In this document: in pieces, positions 29,340-38,962 of the stretch
How positions within the stretch are numbered: position 1 is the stretch's first letter
How the letters are laid out: every line of letters starts with the position of its first letter
NCBI RefSeq assembly: GCF_014203395.1
Contig: NZ_JACHIW010000001.1
Span: 1 to 64,000 of the forward strand
DNA from: Saccharopolyspora phatthalungensis
Lineage (GTDB): Bacteria > Actinomycetota > Actinomycetes > Mycobacteriales > Pseudonocardiaceae
Reading direction: 5' to 3'
DNA length: 64,000 nucleotides
Program-made: the position numbers and the translations under genes
The notes under the pieces: generated by a model
Seen by the model: the letters and a program-made list of their open reading frames with translations, nothing else
What the model was told of the DNA's origin: nothing
Databases searched by the model: none

Positions 29340-30434
29340 TCAGCCGGTGATGCGTTGGGTGGTGTTGGGGTCGAAGGTGTGGATTTCGGTGGTGTTGCGG
29401 ATGGTGACGCGGATTTTCTGGTTGATTTGGGGTGGGGTGCGGCCGTCGACGCGGACGACGATTTTGTGGTCGGTGTCGCCGATGAGGCCGTGTAGGTAGG
29501 CGTCGGAGCCGAGTTCTTCGACCAGGCGGATGGTGAGGTCGAAGCCGTTTTCGGTGTCGGTGGCCGGTCGCAGGGATTCGGGGCGGATGCCGAAGGTGAC
29601 CTCGGCGAGTTGGTGGGTGGTGGCGTGGGTGAGCACGGTGCGGGGCAGGGGGATGCTCAGTCCGCCGATCTGCACGCCGGTGGCGTCGAGGGGCAGGGTG
29701 AGCAGGTTCATGGCGGGTGAGCCGATGAAGCCGGCGACGAAGGAGTTGGCGGGGTGGTCGTAGAGTTCGCGGGGGCTGGCGCATTGCTGGAGCACGCCGT
29801 CGGCGAGCACGGCGACGCGGTCGCCCATGGTCATGGCTTCGACCTGGTCGTGGGTGACGTAGAGGGTGGTGGTGCCCAGGCGTTGCTGGAGTGCGGCGAT
29901 GTTGGCGCGGGTTTCCACGCGGAGTTTGGCGTCGAGGTTGGACAGGGGTTCGTCCATGAGGAACACGCTGGGTTCGCGCACGATGGCCCGGCCCATGGCC
30001 ACTCGTTGGCGTTGGCCGCCGGAGAGGGCTTTGGGTTTGCGGTCGAGGTATTTGGTCAGATCCAGCATCGCGGCGGCTTCGGCGACTTTGTCTTTGATCT
30101 GGGCGGCGGGCATGCGGCGGAGTTTGAGGGCGAAGCCCATGTTCTCCCCGACACTCATGTGGGGGTAGAGGGCGTAGGACTGGAAGACCATCGCGATGTC
30201 GCGGTCTTTGGGTGCCAGGGTGCTCACCGCCCGGTGGCCGATGCGGATCTCTCCTTCGTCGACGGCTTCCAGCCCGGCCAGCATGCGCAGGGCGGTGGAT
30301 TTACCCGATCCTGAGGGGCCGACCAGGACCAGGAACTCGCCGTCGTCGATGGAGAGGTTGAGGCGGTCGACCGCGCGCACGGCGTGGGTGCCGCTGTAGA
30401 TGCGGGAAGCCTCCGCGTAGGCGACTTCTGCCAT
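29340..30434 (-). CDS. ABC importer ATPase, UgpC/MsmK/MalK type
   Basis: 364 aa. Walker A GPSGSGKST, Q-loop MVFQSYALYPHM, signature LSGGQRQRVA, Walker B VFLMDEPLSNLDAK and H-loop YVTHD, followed by a C-terminal TOBE/MalK-type regulatory domain (residues ~240-364). This group energises carbohydrate and polyol importers and often serves several transporters. It is the last gene of the dehydrogenase-binding protein-permease-permease-ATPase operon, 82 bp after the second permease. Confidence 0.95.
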   Translation of the reverse strand: MAEVAYAEASRIYSGTHAVRAVDRLNLSIDDGEFLVLVGPSGSGKSTALRMLAGLEAVDEGEIRIGHRAVSTLAPKDRDIAMVFQSYALYPHMSVGENMGFALKLRRMPAAQIKDKVAEAAAMLDLTKYLDRKPKALSGGQRQRVAMGRAIVREPSVFLMDEPLSNLDAKLRVETRANIAALQQRLGTTTLYVTHDQVEAMTMGDRVAVLADGVLQQCASPRELYDHPANSFVAGFIGSPAMNLLTLPLDATGVQIGGLSIPLPRTVLTHATTHQLAEVTFGIRPESLRPATDTENGFDLTIRLVEELGSDAYLHGLIGDTDHKIVVRVDGRTPPQINQKIRVTIRNTTEIHTFDPNTTQRITG

Positions 30435-30516
30435 GATGTGCTGCCTCCAAGTCTGTGCCCGGGACGTTCGGCTGTCCCCTGGGCGTCCGGGAAAAGGTGT
30501 GGGGTGTGTGGGGGGG

Positions 30517-31356
30517 TTATTTGACCGCGCCCATGGACAAGCCGCGCACGAGGTGGTTCTGGGCGATCCAGCCCACGATCATCACCGGCAGCGACGCCAG
30601 CAGCGCCGCCGCCGACAGTTGCGCCCAGTACAGGCCCTCGCTGGTGATGAACCCGACCAGAAACACCGGCACCGTGCCGGCCTGGGCGGCGGTGAGGTTG
30701 ACCGAGTAGAAAAACTCGGTCCAGGAAAAGATCACACAGATCAACGCGGTCGCGGCGATACCGGGCGCGACCACCGGCAGGATCACCCGGTAGAGCATCA
30801 CCGCCAGACCGGCCCCGTCGACCCGGGCGGCCTCGATGACTTCCCTGGGCATCTCCAGGAAAAACGACCGCATCATCCACACCGCCAGCGGCAGGTTCAT
30901 CGCCGTGTAGAGAATGACCAGGATCCACACATTGTCCAGCAACGCCAGATTCTGCGAGATCACATACAACGGGATGATCGCGGCCACCACCGGCAGCATC
31001 TTGGTGGACAGGAAAAACCCCAGCACGTTCGGGGTGCCCGGCACCGCCGCGATCGACAGCGCATACGCCGCCGGCACCGCCAGCAGCAGCACGAACACCG
31101 TCGAGACCACCGTGGTGAACGCCGAGTTGGCCAGATACGGCACGAACCCCCGCTCCAGCACCCCCGCCAACTGCGTCAACGTCGGGGAGAAGATCACCCG
31201 CGGCGGATCGGTGTAGGCATCGGCCTCCTGCTTGAACGCCGTGATCACCATCCACAGCAACGGGAACACGAACAGCACCGCCACCAGCCAGGTCACCCCG
31301 GTCACCAACCCCCGCCCACCCCGACCCCGGGCTCGGGCGATTGTTTGCGCGCTCAT
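30517..31356 (-). CDS. Carbohydrate ABC transporter permease (MalG type)
   Basis: 279 aa with six membrane helices (GLVTGVTWLVAVLFVFPLLW is the first). The cytoplasmic EAA loop reads EMPREVIEAARVDGAG, the site that contacts the ATPase. It belongs to the MalG/CUT1 branch. It starts two bases after the stop of the partner permease, so the pair is co-translated and forms the heterodimeric channel. Confidence 0.93.
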   Translation of the reverse strand: MSAQTIARARGRGGRGLVTGVTWLVAVLFVFPLLWMVITAFKQEADAYTDPPRVIFSPTLTQLAGVLERGFVPYLANSAFTTVVSTVFVLLLAVPAAYALSIAAVPGTPNVLGFFLSTKMLPVVAAIIPLYVISQNLALLDNVWILVILYTAMNLPLAVWMMRSFFLEMPREVIEAARVDGAGLAVMLYRVILPVVAPGIAATALICVIFSWTEFFYSVNLTAAQAGTVPVFLVGFITSEGLYWAQLSAAALLASLPVMIVGWIAQNHLVRGLSMGAVK

Positions 31357-31358
31357 CG

Positions 31359-32312
31359 CTATTTCCCCCCGTCACTGATATCAAAGGCCCTAAACATCAA
31401 CCGCAACGCGAACGTCGCCACCACCAGCGTGATCGCGACCACGATCACACCCATCGCCGAGGACTGCCCGACATCGAAACCCTCGAACGCCCGCTGATAG
31501 ATGTAATACGGCAGATTCGTACTCGCGATCCCCGGCCCGCCCTGGGTCATCAAAAAGATCGCATCAAAACTGTTGACGATGTAAATCGCCCCCAACAACA
31601 CCGCCAACTGCAGATACCGGGACAACTGCGGCAACGTGATCGAGACGAACGTCCGCCACCGCCCCGCACCATCGACCTGCGCGGCCTCCAGCACCTCCCG
31701 GGACTGACTCTGCAACCCGGCCAGCACCAGCAGCATCATAAACGGCGTCCACTGCCAGATCACCTGCGCCATCACCGAGGCCAGCGGGAACTCCGACAAC
31801 CAGTCCACCTCACCGGCCCCGAACGGCTCCAGCACGAAATTGAGCAACCCGAACGTCGGATCGAACATCGTGGTCTTCCACAACAGGGCCCCCGCCGCCG
31901 GCAGAATCAGAAACGGAGTGATCAACAACGTGCGCACCACACCCCGCCCGGGAAACGACCGGTCCAGCAACAACGCCAGACCCAACCCCAGCAGCAAGGC
32001 CACCAGCACACACACCACCGTCAACACCACCGTGTTGAGCATCGCGGTCCGGAACTGGGAATCGGCGAACACATCCAGATAGTTCCGCAACCACACGAAA
32101 TGCCGCGAACCCGGCCGCACCAGATTCCACGACTGGAACGAATAGAACACCGTCACCACGAACGGGACCTGCGTGACCGCGATCGTGAACACCAACGCCG
32201 GCAACAACGGAAGCCTGCGCCGCCACACCGACCCGCCACCACCACGCGAACCCGCCGGGCGGCCCACCACCTGCGCAGCCCCCGCCGAGGGGCCCGACAA
32301 CGTCGAAGTCAT
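31359..32312 (-). CDS. Carbohydrate ABC transporter permease (MalF type)
   Basis: 317 aa, six to seven helices (LPLLPALVFTIAVTQVPFVV first). The EAA loop is REVLEAAQVDGAGRWRTFVS. It is the MalF/UgpA-type partner of the next permease. Its start overlaps the stop of the substrate-binding protein gene by four bases. Confidence 0.93.
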   Translation of the reverse strand: MTSTLSGPSAGAAQVVGRPAGSRGGGGSVWRRRLPLLPALVFTIAVTQVPFVVTVFYSFQSWNLVRPGSRHFVWLRNYLDVFADSQFRTAMLNTVVLTVVCVLVALLLGLGLALLLDRSFPGRGVVRTLLITPFLILPAAGALLWKTTMFDPTFGLLNFVLEPFGAGEVDWLSEFPLASVMAQVIWQWTPFMMLLVLAGLQSQSREVLEAAQVDGAGRWRTFVSITLPQLSRYLQLAVLLGAIYIVNSFDAIFLMTQGGPGIASTNLPYYIYQRAFEGFDVGQSSAMGVIVVAITLVVATFALRLMFRAFDISDGGK

Positions 32313-33670
32313 CGCGTCTCCTGATACGACTTACCAACCGTCTGGGCATACTCCTGGGACCGTTCCAGCGCCTCATCCACCGAAATCTGCCCCGCGATCG
32401 CAGCCGAAAGCTGCTGAGAAACCCGGGTCCCCAAATCCTGGAACTCCGGAATCCCCACGAACTGAATCCCCGGATACGGCACCGGCCCGGTCATCGTCGC
32501 CCGCTGATTCGCCGAATCGATCCCCTCCAGCGTCGCCCGGGCATAACCACCCGCGGCCGCCTGATACTCCGGAATCCGATACGTCGACACCCGGGAACCC
32601 GGCGGAACCTGACTCCACCCCAAAGACCGGCCCACCGTGCGGACATACTCCTTATCCGTCATCCAGCGCATAAAACGCCACGCCGCCTGCTTATCCGGCG
32701 CCACCCTCGGCATCGCCAACGCCCACGTATACAACCAGCCACTGGCCGGAGTCGATTCCACCGGCGCCGGGACATAACCAGACTTACCCACCACCGCACT
32801 ATCCGACGGTTTCTCATTCGTGCTGGTCATCACCGTCGAGTCATACCACATCGCCGCCTGACCCTGCGCATACCGAGTGCCGCACTCCGAAAAACCCGCA
32901 CTCGAAGCACCCACCTCACCATGCGCCCGAACCAGATCAACATAAAAACGCGCGGCAGCCCGAAACTCCGGCGAGGTCAACCGCGCATTCCAATCCCGGT
33001 CGAACCACCGCCCACCAAACGTGTTCACCACCGTATCGAACACCGCCAGGCTCTCCCCCCACCCCGGCTTACCACGCAAACAAATCCCGGCAACCCCGGC
33101 CGCCGGATCATCCAACCGAGCCGCCAACTCGGCAACCTGCCGCCACGTCGGCCGCTCCGGCATCGTCACCCCCGCCTTAGCGAACAAATCCTTCCGATAC
33201 GCCAAAAACGACGACTCCCCATAAAACGGCACCGCATACATCGAACCCCGATACGACAACGAATCACGAATAGACGGAATAAAATCACCCGCATCATAAC
33301 CCGGACTCGCATCCATAAACGGCCGCAAATTCTCCAACCAACCATTCGCAGCCCACTGCGGAGCCTCAAAATTACTGATCATCACCACATCAAACTCACC
33401 CCCCTCCGTCGCCGTCGACGCCGTAATCTTCGCCCGCGCCTGATTCTCCGGCAACTGCACGAACTTCAACCGAATCCCCGGATTATCCCGCTCAAACCCC
33501 CGCGACAACGCAATAGCATCCTTCATCTGCGGATTCGCCACAATCCCAACCACCAACACCCGATCACCCCCACCCAAAGCACCAGCACCCGCACACCCAC
33601 TCAACCCAACCAACACCACCAACAACAACGACACCACACGCACACCACGCCTAAACATGCGCCTAAACAT
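32309..33670 (-). CDS. Extracellular solute-binding lipoprotein (sugar/polyol)
   Basis: 453 aa from ATG 33670, which has GGGGTGG just upstream; ATGs at 33688 and 33658 are in frame but less well placed. Lipoprotein signal SLLLVVLVGLSGCAG with the lipobox Cys. The family-1 binding-protein fold is indicated by VVGIVANPQMKDAIALSRGF, PAGVAGICLRGKPG and AAWRFMRWMTDKEYVRTVG. It delivers substrate to the two permeases downstream. Together with the upstream zinc dehydrogenase this suggests a polyol or sugar alcohol as substrate (inference). Confidence 0.93.
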   Translation of the reverse strand: MFRRMFRRGVRVVSLLLVVLVGLSGCAGAGALGGGDRVLVVGIVANPQMKDAIALSRGFERDNPGIRLKFVQLPENQARAKITASTATEGGEFDVVMISNFEAPQWAANGWLENLRPFMDASPGYDAGDFIPSIRDSLSYRGSMYAVPFYGESSFLAYRKDLFAKAGVTMPERPTWRQVAELAARLDDPAAGVAGICLRGKPGWGESLAVFDTVVNTFGGRWFDRDWNARLTSPEFRAAARFYVDLVRAHGEVGASSAGFSECGTRYAQGQAAMWYDSTVMTSTNEKPSDSAVVGKSGYVPAPVESTPASGWLYTWALAMPRVAPDKQAAWRFMRWMTDKEYVRTVGRSLGWSQVPPGSRVSTYRIPEYQAAAGGYARATLEGIDSANQRATMTGPVPYPGIQFVGIPEFQDLGTRVSQQLSAAIAGQISVDEALERSQEYAQTVGKSYQETR

Positions 33671-34706
33671 GCGACCACCCCACAACACCGGAGCGCACCG
33701 GCCCGAGCACCTCGAAGTCCGGCAGCACCTGGACCTTCGCCCCAGCCCCGCTACTGGTTAACATCAACGCCTCCCCAACACGTGCTAACGGAAAAGCATG
33801 GGACAGCAACGAATCAGTTCTCACCGAACCCGATGCGATCAGACCGGTGGCAACACCGAAGTCGTCAAGCACCGCCATCGAACCGTTCAACCTGACTTCC
33901 TCCTCATAAAAGGGAAACCGCGACAACTGACATCGCGCATCCGCATGCGGCGTGCCGAACATCAACAACCGGCCATCGGCCCGCACGGCTTCGAACGCCA
34001 CCTCGATCACGTCCGGATCGCCGGTGCAGTCGATCGCCGCATCGAACTTCTCGCCGGTGACGTCGGCCAGTTCCGCGGATACGTGATGGGCGCCGAGGTA
34101 CTTCGCGTGGTCGAGCCGAGCCGCGTCACGATCAACGATCGTCACCGTGATTCCGCTGAGTAGCAGCAATTGCTGCAACAGCAGCCCGGTCGTGCTCGCC
34201 CCCACCACGAGTGCACGCTGGCCTGCCGCGATGCCTAACCGGCGTACGGCGGTGAGCGCGCGAGAGGTGGGTTCGACCATGGCACCCTGCTCCCAGGTCA
34301 TCCGGTCCGGCAACTGGTAGCAGTTGGCAGCGGGCACCGCGACGTATTCCGCGAACGCGCCGTTCACGGAATCGCCGATGGCACCCCGCTTCTCGCACTC
34401 CGTCGCGCAACCCGAACAGCACTTCGGACACTGCCCGCAGGACAGGATCGGATCGACCGCCACGCGGTCCCCGAGTTGCCACTGTCCCGGCACATCCGGG
34501 CCCAGCTCGACGATCTCGCCGCTGAACTCATGGCCCGGCACGATGGGGTATCGAACCGGAAGGAACTCCCCGTCGGCGAGGTGCGCATCGATTCCGCAGA
34601 CCCCGCAGGCGCGGACTCGGACGACGACCTGCCCTGAACTCGGTTCCGGATCGGGGAGTTCTCTGACGCTGATCGATTGCGGCTGGCTGACGATCGCAGC
34701 CCGCAT
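33663..34706 (-). CDS. Zinc-dependent medium-chain alcohol/polyol dehydrogenase
   Basis: 347 aa from ATG 34706, which has GAGGAAGGTG upstream; an extension to 34781 is unlikely. The catalytic zinc site is seen in CGVCGIDAH and PGHEFSGEI, the structural zinc Cys cluster in CGQCPKCCSGCATEC. The Rossmann nucleotide-binding region is ALVVGASTTGLLLQQ, with VDRDAARLDHAK after beta-2. It fits the sorbitol/threonine dehydrogenase-like group. It is the first gene of the ABC importer operon and overlaps the binding-protein gene, so it probably oxidises the imported substrate. Confidence 0.88.
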   Translation of the reverse strand: MRAAIVSQPQSISVRELPDPEPSSGQVVVRVRACGVCGIDAHLADGEFLPVRYPIVPGHEFSGEIVELGPDVPGQWQLGDRVAVDPILSCGQCPKCCSGCATECEKRGAIGDSVNGAFAEYVAVPAANCYQLPDRMTWEQGAMVEPTSRALTAVRRLGIAAGQRALVVGASTTGLLLQQLLLLSGITVTIVDRDAARLDHAKYLGAHHVSAELADVTGEKFDAAIDCTGDPDVIEVAFEAVRADGRLLMFGTPHADARCQLSRFPFYEEEVRLNGSMAVLDDFGVATGLIASGSVRTDSLLSHAFPLARVGEALMLTSSGAGAKVQVLPDFEVLGPVRSGVVGWSHV

Positions 34707-34906
34707 ACGAAACGCACCTTCCTCAACACCGTTGTCGGTCCGGCACCATCCGGAATCGCGCTCACCTGAGCACCGGCGCACAACGTCGCCAACATGATTG
34801 CCGGGCCATTCAAGGCCCAGGCGAGTGCCGACGACAGTTCCGAGCGAGGTTTCAGGGACTGGGGCCCGGTTTCTTTGCCCATTCGCGCAAGGAACGTGCG
34901 AAGCAA

Positions 34907-34969
34907 TGATGCGAATGCGGATTTCGTTGATACGAACGCAGATTTCGTTAATGCGAATGCAGGGACCGT
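34907..34969. repeat. Three tandem 21-bp repeats
   Basis: Three consecutive 21-bp units with the pattern T(G/A)ATNCGAANGC, the first two continuing GGATTTCGT or AGATTTCGT. They lie upstream of the dehydrogenase-ABC operon, about 200 bp from its ATG. The rightward frame across them (34794-35123) would read NADFVDTNADFVNANAG, so they could be coding, but that frame has no ribosome site and no family character. Confidence 0.6.
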
Positions 34970-35147
34970 TCTAGTCACAGGGAATACGCGCTTCGGCCCA
35001 AGACGGATTGGTCGTCCCGGATTCAAGAGCCCGGAGATCGCCCGGGCGAAGCGGGCGCGGTTCGACCGCGAATCACTCGACCGGCCACGGGATACCCGTC
35101 TAGGCGACCACACTGCCGCCTAGCGGCCCCGACCGGGCCAGCAACGC

Positions 35148-35190
35148 CGCATACCCGGTCGGAGCGCACTGCGCCCCGACCGGGTATGCG
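35148..35190. terminator. Perfect 15-bp hairpin
   Basis: CGCATACCCGGTCGG pairs perfectly with its complement across a 13-base loop. It lies downstream of the leftward cold-shock gene and is likely its terminator. Confidence 0.7.
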
Positions 35191-35249
35191 GATCTACTTC
35201 AGCGCGATCAGCCGTGCTGATCAGCTCGAATGCGCCTTGACGGCCGTTG

Positions 35250-35675
35250 TCAGGCTTCCACCCAGCCGTGGCGCTGCGCGAACGTGACGAGTTGCTTGCG
35301 TACCTGGAGGATCTGACTGCCCGTCATGCTGGGCGCCGCCTCGATCAGTACATCCGTAATCTTCTGCGCGAACTCGGTCTCCCGAAGAACGTCGCACAGC
35401 TCATCGTCTTCGCGCCTCACGGGCCTTTCCGGACTCGGAGCCTGGACAGCCGTCGGAGCCGGCGAAGTCGCACCGAGCAGTTGCACGGCCAGGGCCTTGG
35501 TGCCTTGGCCACTGGGGGCCGACGCATACCCGACTCGCATGCCGCCCCGGAGCACCTGCTTCACCGCATCGTCCAGAATGGACGCGTGCAGGAAGACGTC
35601 CTCGCCACCGCTGTCCGGCTCGATGAACCCGTAACCCTTGATTCCATCAAAGCGAACTATCGTACCCGTTTCCAC
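35250..35675 (-). CDS. Cold-shock-domain protein with C-terminal extension
   Basis: 141 aa. Residues 1-68 form a CspA-like OB fold with RNP1 KGYGFI and RNP2 DVFLHAS. The following ~70 residues are an extra helical domain (REDDELCDVLRETEFAQKIT, ILQVRKQLVTFAQRHGWVEA) not found in short Csp proteins. The first part should bind single-stranded nucleic acid. This two-domain form occurs in actinobacteria with unknown role. It is a single-gene unit with a perfect hairpin 60 bp downstream. Confidence 0.85.
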   Translation of the reverse strand: METGTIVRFDGIKGYGFIEPDSGGEDVFLHASILDDAVKQVLRGGMRVGYASAPSGQGTKALAVQLLGATSPAPTAVQAPSPERPVRREDDELCDVLRETEFAQKITDVLIEAAPSMTGSQILQVRKQLVTFAQRHGWVEA

Positions 35676-35816
35676 CGCTTCAGCCCCTCAAACCCGCTGT
35701 GCCGCAACACCAATAATGACCCTGAAAGTATAGCACCCACCACTCAGCAGCCAAATAGGCACCCGCTCGGACCGGGGCCCGGTGGCCCGCACGCGGCCCC
35801 TGATCACCGCAAATGA

Positions 35817-35859
35817 GAACGCGATCACGAGTGGCAACGAGCCGATCGTGATCGCGTTC
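35817..35859 (-). terminator. Perfect 14-bp hairpin after ansP-like gene
   Basis: GAACGCGATCACGA and its exact complement flank a 15-base loop, 57 bp past the permease stop; a likely terminator for the leftward permease transcript. Confidence 0.7.
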
Positions 35860-35915
35860 CGTGCCGGTATTCTTCTGGGCGCGGTGAAGAATGCCGACGA
35901 TCTGGATGAATCCGG

Positions 35916-37370
35916 CTAGAAACGCTCGCCGGCTTCCTCCAGAGCCTTCGCCGTATCTACTCGCTTGCGGACGCCGAACCAGCCGATCACCAGAGCGGCC
36001 GCGATCAACGGGATGCAATACAGGGTGACGCGGCCGGCCGGGACGTCGAACCACATCAGGACCACGACGCCCAGCAGGAACGCGATCGTCACGATCTGGG
36101 TGACCGGCGATCCGGGAAGCCGGTAGGTCGGCCGCGACACCGCGCCCGTCTTCGACTTACGCACGAACAGCAGGTGGCACAGCATGATCATGCCCCAGGT
36201 CGAGATGATCGCGACCGCCGCGAAGTTCAGCACGATCTCGAACGCCCCGGCGGGCACCACGTAGTTCAGCCCCACCCCGAGCACGCAGACCGCGCCGGTC
36301 AACAGGATTCCGCCGTAGGGAACCTGGTTGCGGTTCATCAGGCCGGTGAACTTCGGCGCCGAACCGGCTGCCGCCATCGACCGCAGAATGCGACCTGTGG
36401 AGTACAGGCCCGAGTTCAGGCTGGACATCGCGGCGGTGAGCACGACCAGGTTCATCACGTCGCCGGCGGCGGGGATGCCGAGCTGGGACAGGACCGTGAC
36501 GAACGGACTCTCGCCCTTCTGGTAGGCGTTCCACGGCAGCAGCATCGACAGCAGGATCACGGAACCGACGTAGAAGATGCCGATTCGCCACATGATCGAG
36601 TTGATGGCCTTGGGCATGACCTTCGCCGGGTTCTCCGTCTCCCCCGCGGCGACACCGACCAGTTCGACGGCGGCGTAGGCGAAGACGATTCCCTGAATCA
36701 CCAGGATCAAGGGCACCAGGCCGTTGGGCAGCACCCCGCCGTGGTCGAAGATCAGCTGCGGTCCGGGAACGGTGCCGCCGATCGGATGCGACATGACCAG
36801 CAGGCCGATGCCGATCACCATGAAGACCACCAGTGCGCCGACCTTGATGATCGCGAACCAGAACTCCATCTCGCCGAACAGCTTCACCGAGACCAGGTTC
36901 AGCGCGAGCACCGCCACCAGGGCCACCAGCGCCAGCACCCACTGCGGAATCGGGCTGAAAAGGCTCCAGTAGTGCGCGTACAGCGAGATCGCGGTGATGT
37001 CGGCGATTCCGGTGGTCGCCCAGTTCAGGAAGTACATCCACCCGGCGACGAAAGCGCCCTTCTCGCCCATGAACTCCCGTGCGTAGGACACGAAGGCGCC
37101 GGACGAGGGCCGGTGCAGGATCAGCTCACCCAGCGCGCGCACCACGAAGAAGGCGAACAGGCCGCAGACGCCGTATGCGATCGCCAGCGCCGGACCAGCC
37201 TGCGCCAACCGCCCACCCGCTCCGAGGAAAAGCCCGGTGCCGATCGCACCGCCGATCGCGATCATGTTGATGTGCCGGGCTTTCAGGGACTTGCTGTATC
37301 CGATGTCGCCGACGTCGACATGTTCCCGCTGTTCTGATTGGGGTTCGCCCTGCACAGTTCGGTCAGTCAC
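35916..37370 (-). CDS. ansP: Amino-acid permease, probably L-asparagine (AnsP-like)
   Basis: 484 aa, twelve membrane helices, APC superfamily. The N-terminal family signature is LKARHINMIAIGGAIGTGLF, followed by LGAGGRLAQAGPA. Later conserved stretches are GIVFAYAAVELVGVAAGE and NQVPYGGILLTG. The overall pattern and length fit actinobacterial L-asparagine permeases (AnsP1/AnsP2); GABA or aromatic permeases are close relatives, so substrate is not certain. It is a single-gene unit. Confidence 0.85.
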   Translation of the reverse strand: MTDRTVQGEPQSEQREHVDVGDIGYSKSLKARHINMIAIGGAIGTGLFLGAGGRLAQAGPALAIAYGVCGLFAFFVVRALGELILHRPSSGAFVSYAREFMGEKGAFVAGWMYFLNWATTGIADITAISLYAHYWSLFSPIPQWVLALVALVAVLALNLVSVKLFGEMEFWFAIIKVGALVVFMVIGIGLLVMSHPIGGTVPGPQLIFDHGGVLPNGLVPLILVIQGIVFAYAAVELVGVAAGETENPAKVMPKAINSIMWRIGIFYVGSVILLSMLLPWNAYQKGESPFVTVLSQLGIPAAGDVMNLVVLTAAMSSLNSGLYSTGRILRSMAAAGSAPKFTGLMNRNQVPYGGILLTGAVCVLGVGLNYVVPAGAFEIVLNFAAVAIISTWGMIMLCHLLFVRKSKTGAVSRPTYRLPGSPVTQIVTIAFLLGVVVLMWFDVPAGRVTLYCIPLIAAALVIGWFGVRKRVDTAKALEEAGERF

Positions 37371-38022
37371 TGAAGTCCACTCGTTTCTGGTGTTATTTCC
37401 TCACGCACGAATGTGACGCACGGCGGATCGCCAGGATCATTTTCGCTCATGGCGGATGGAAAGCAATGCTGAGACTCACGTCGCACTCCGTCAAGAACCC
37501 CGCGCAAGGGCAGGACTTCCGGGCAATCCTACTAGCACGCGAAGGCACCGGAATGGGCAAACCCGGCATGCGTCCCCGCGCGGTTGCCCGGAAGAACATC
37601 GACAGTTGCCCTTGATTTACCTGTGCGCCGACGCCGCCCTAATCCCGGACGCCGACAAGCCCCTGATATATGCGCCTGACGTGGTCGCCTTGCCCTAGAT
37701 CTCCTGGGGCGGTCGGGTTTTTCGAGCAAACTCGCGGAGGTGATCTACGCCACGTCAGAGTACCCCATTTTTAACAAACCCGGAAACCACCGCCGCGGCG
37801 GCACCACAACCGGGTCATCTTGCGCGGTGTGAAAGTGCACATATGCTCCCAGCCGTCGCGAATCGTGCACCTGCTGCGTAGCGTCTGGCCCACGACCCTG
37901 TTTGCGCAAGGGTATCGGGAAAAAACTGGACAGACCTGAACCCCGCAACGGTGGCGTGTCGGCTCGTCTGGTACGGCCGGAAGACGTTGGCAGCGAAACA
38001 TTGACATGTGGAGGCGATCAGC
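37371..38022. other. Gene-poor stretch
   Basis: About 650 bp with only short overlapping frames of shadow-like composition on both strands. It holds the leftward ansP-like promoter at its left end and GGAGG before the small rightward gene at its right end. No repeat or RNA gene is recognised. Confidence 0.5.
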
Positions 38023-38250
38023 GTGAGTGATGTTCGGTGGCTGCCGGTGAATGGCGCGAGACATGCCATGCGCAAGGAGCAACACCAAAACGAGCTCGGT
38101 ACCAGGGTAGTCGCACTCTGCGGCGAGGCGATCGTGCTGGTTCGGCCGGACGAGACCGACTGGTTCTGGGACAGCTGCCCGGAATGCTGGTCGGCAGCCA
38201 AGATCATCAACAATGCCCCGAGCCTGGCCCGTACACTGCACCGCCGGTGA
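38023..38250 (+). CDS. Small Cys-containing protein, 75 aa
   Basis: GTG 38023 is chosen because GGAGG lies eight bases upstream; GTG 38008 would place the ribosome site inside the gene. The sequence RWLPVNGARHAMR, then RVVALCGEAIVLVRPDETDW and FWDSCPECWSAAKI looks like a zinc-ribbon (CxxC plus an upstream Cys). It shares the ALCG ... W-x-C-x-x-C-x-x-A plan with the 136-residue protein at 41.3 kb. Such small proteins are common in pseudonocardial accessory regions; function unknown. Confidence 0.7.
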   Translation: MSDVRWLPVNGARHAMRKEQHQNELGTRVVALCGEAIVLVRPDETDWFWDSCPECWSAAKIINNAPSLARTLHRR

Positions 38251-38263
38251 ACCCGGCGATCGC

Positions 38264-38689
38264 TCACAGGTCGTGCGGCAATAGCCGAACCAGCGCCTCG
38301 TCAACACTCATCCACTGGTGTTCGGCACCTGGCGCGACGAGTTCGTAGGTCTCGTTCACGAACTTCATCAGCCGCTCGGCGTCGGCTTCGAAGGTGGCCT
38401 GCCCGCTCGGCGACCGAAGCGAGATGTTGACCAGCGCGGGAGCATCCAAGCGAGGACCGATGCGCACATCGCCTTCACCGCTGTTGACCACCAAGCCGTC
38501 GGTCAGCAGGTCCCGGCCGAACACCCAGTCCACCCGGCCGCTCTTACCAGCGTTGAAGCTCAGGCACACCTCGTACGGGTTGCGGCTGTCATACCGCAGT
38601 TGCACGGCAACCGGCGCGACTGCCCCCTCCGCCGCCACCAGGCTGAACACCATGTCGGTACGGACGGTCCTGTGGTCGTGGGCAATCAT
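38264..38689 (-). CDS. SsgA-like sporulation/cell-division regulator (SALP)
   Basis: 141 aa. SsgA/SsgB family signs are VAVQLRYDSRNPYEVCLSFN, then VDWVFGRDLLTDGL and GDVRIGPR, ending LMKFVNETYELVAPGAE. SALPs localise the division machinery during sporulation septation in morphologically complex actinomycetes; SsgB recruits FtsZ. This one lies in an accessory stretch beside toxin-immunity genes and may be a paralogue rather than the main SsgB. Confidence 0.92.
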   Translation of the reverse strand: MIAHDHRTVRTDMVFSLVAAEGAVAPVAVQLRYDSRNPYEVCLSFNAGKSGRVDWVFGRDLLTDGLVVNSGEGDVRIGPRLDAPALVNISLRSPSGQATFEADAERLMKFVNETYELVAPGAEHQWMSVDEALVRLLPHDL

Positions 38690-38962
38690 GTCGCACGCTC
38701 CTCGGGCTTCGGCTCCTTGCCGAGCTCAAGCATGCCCACCTCGCATATATACCGCCTTCACGGCGTCTTCAGCCCGCCGACGCCCCATCCCGACGAAGGC
38801 GCGCCGCCACCCTCGGCCCTCGACCACAGCCCACCCCACCAGCAATAACAGCCCGCCGCAGCGCTCAGCACAGCGGGGCGGTCACAGCGGGATGTTGCCG
38901 TGTCGCAATTCGCCAACAGCGTCTCTCTTCATCGGGTGCGGGGCGCGTTCGTCGTATCCGGG

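Noticed and set aside
37456..37698. Small rightward frame of 80 codons
   Set aside because: No ribosome site, no domain, and composition like the surrounding non-coding DNA.
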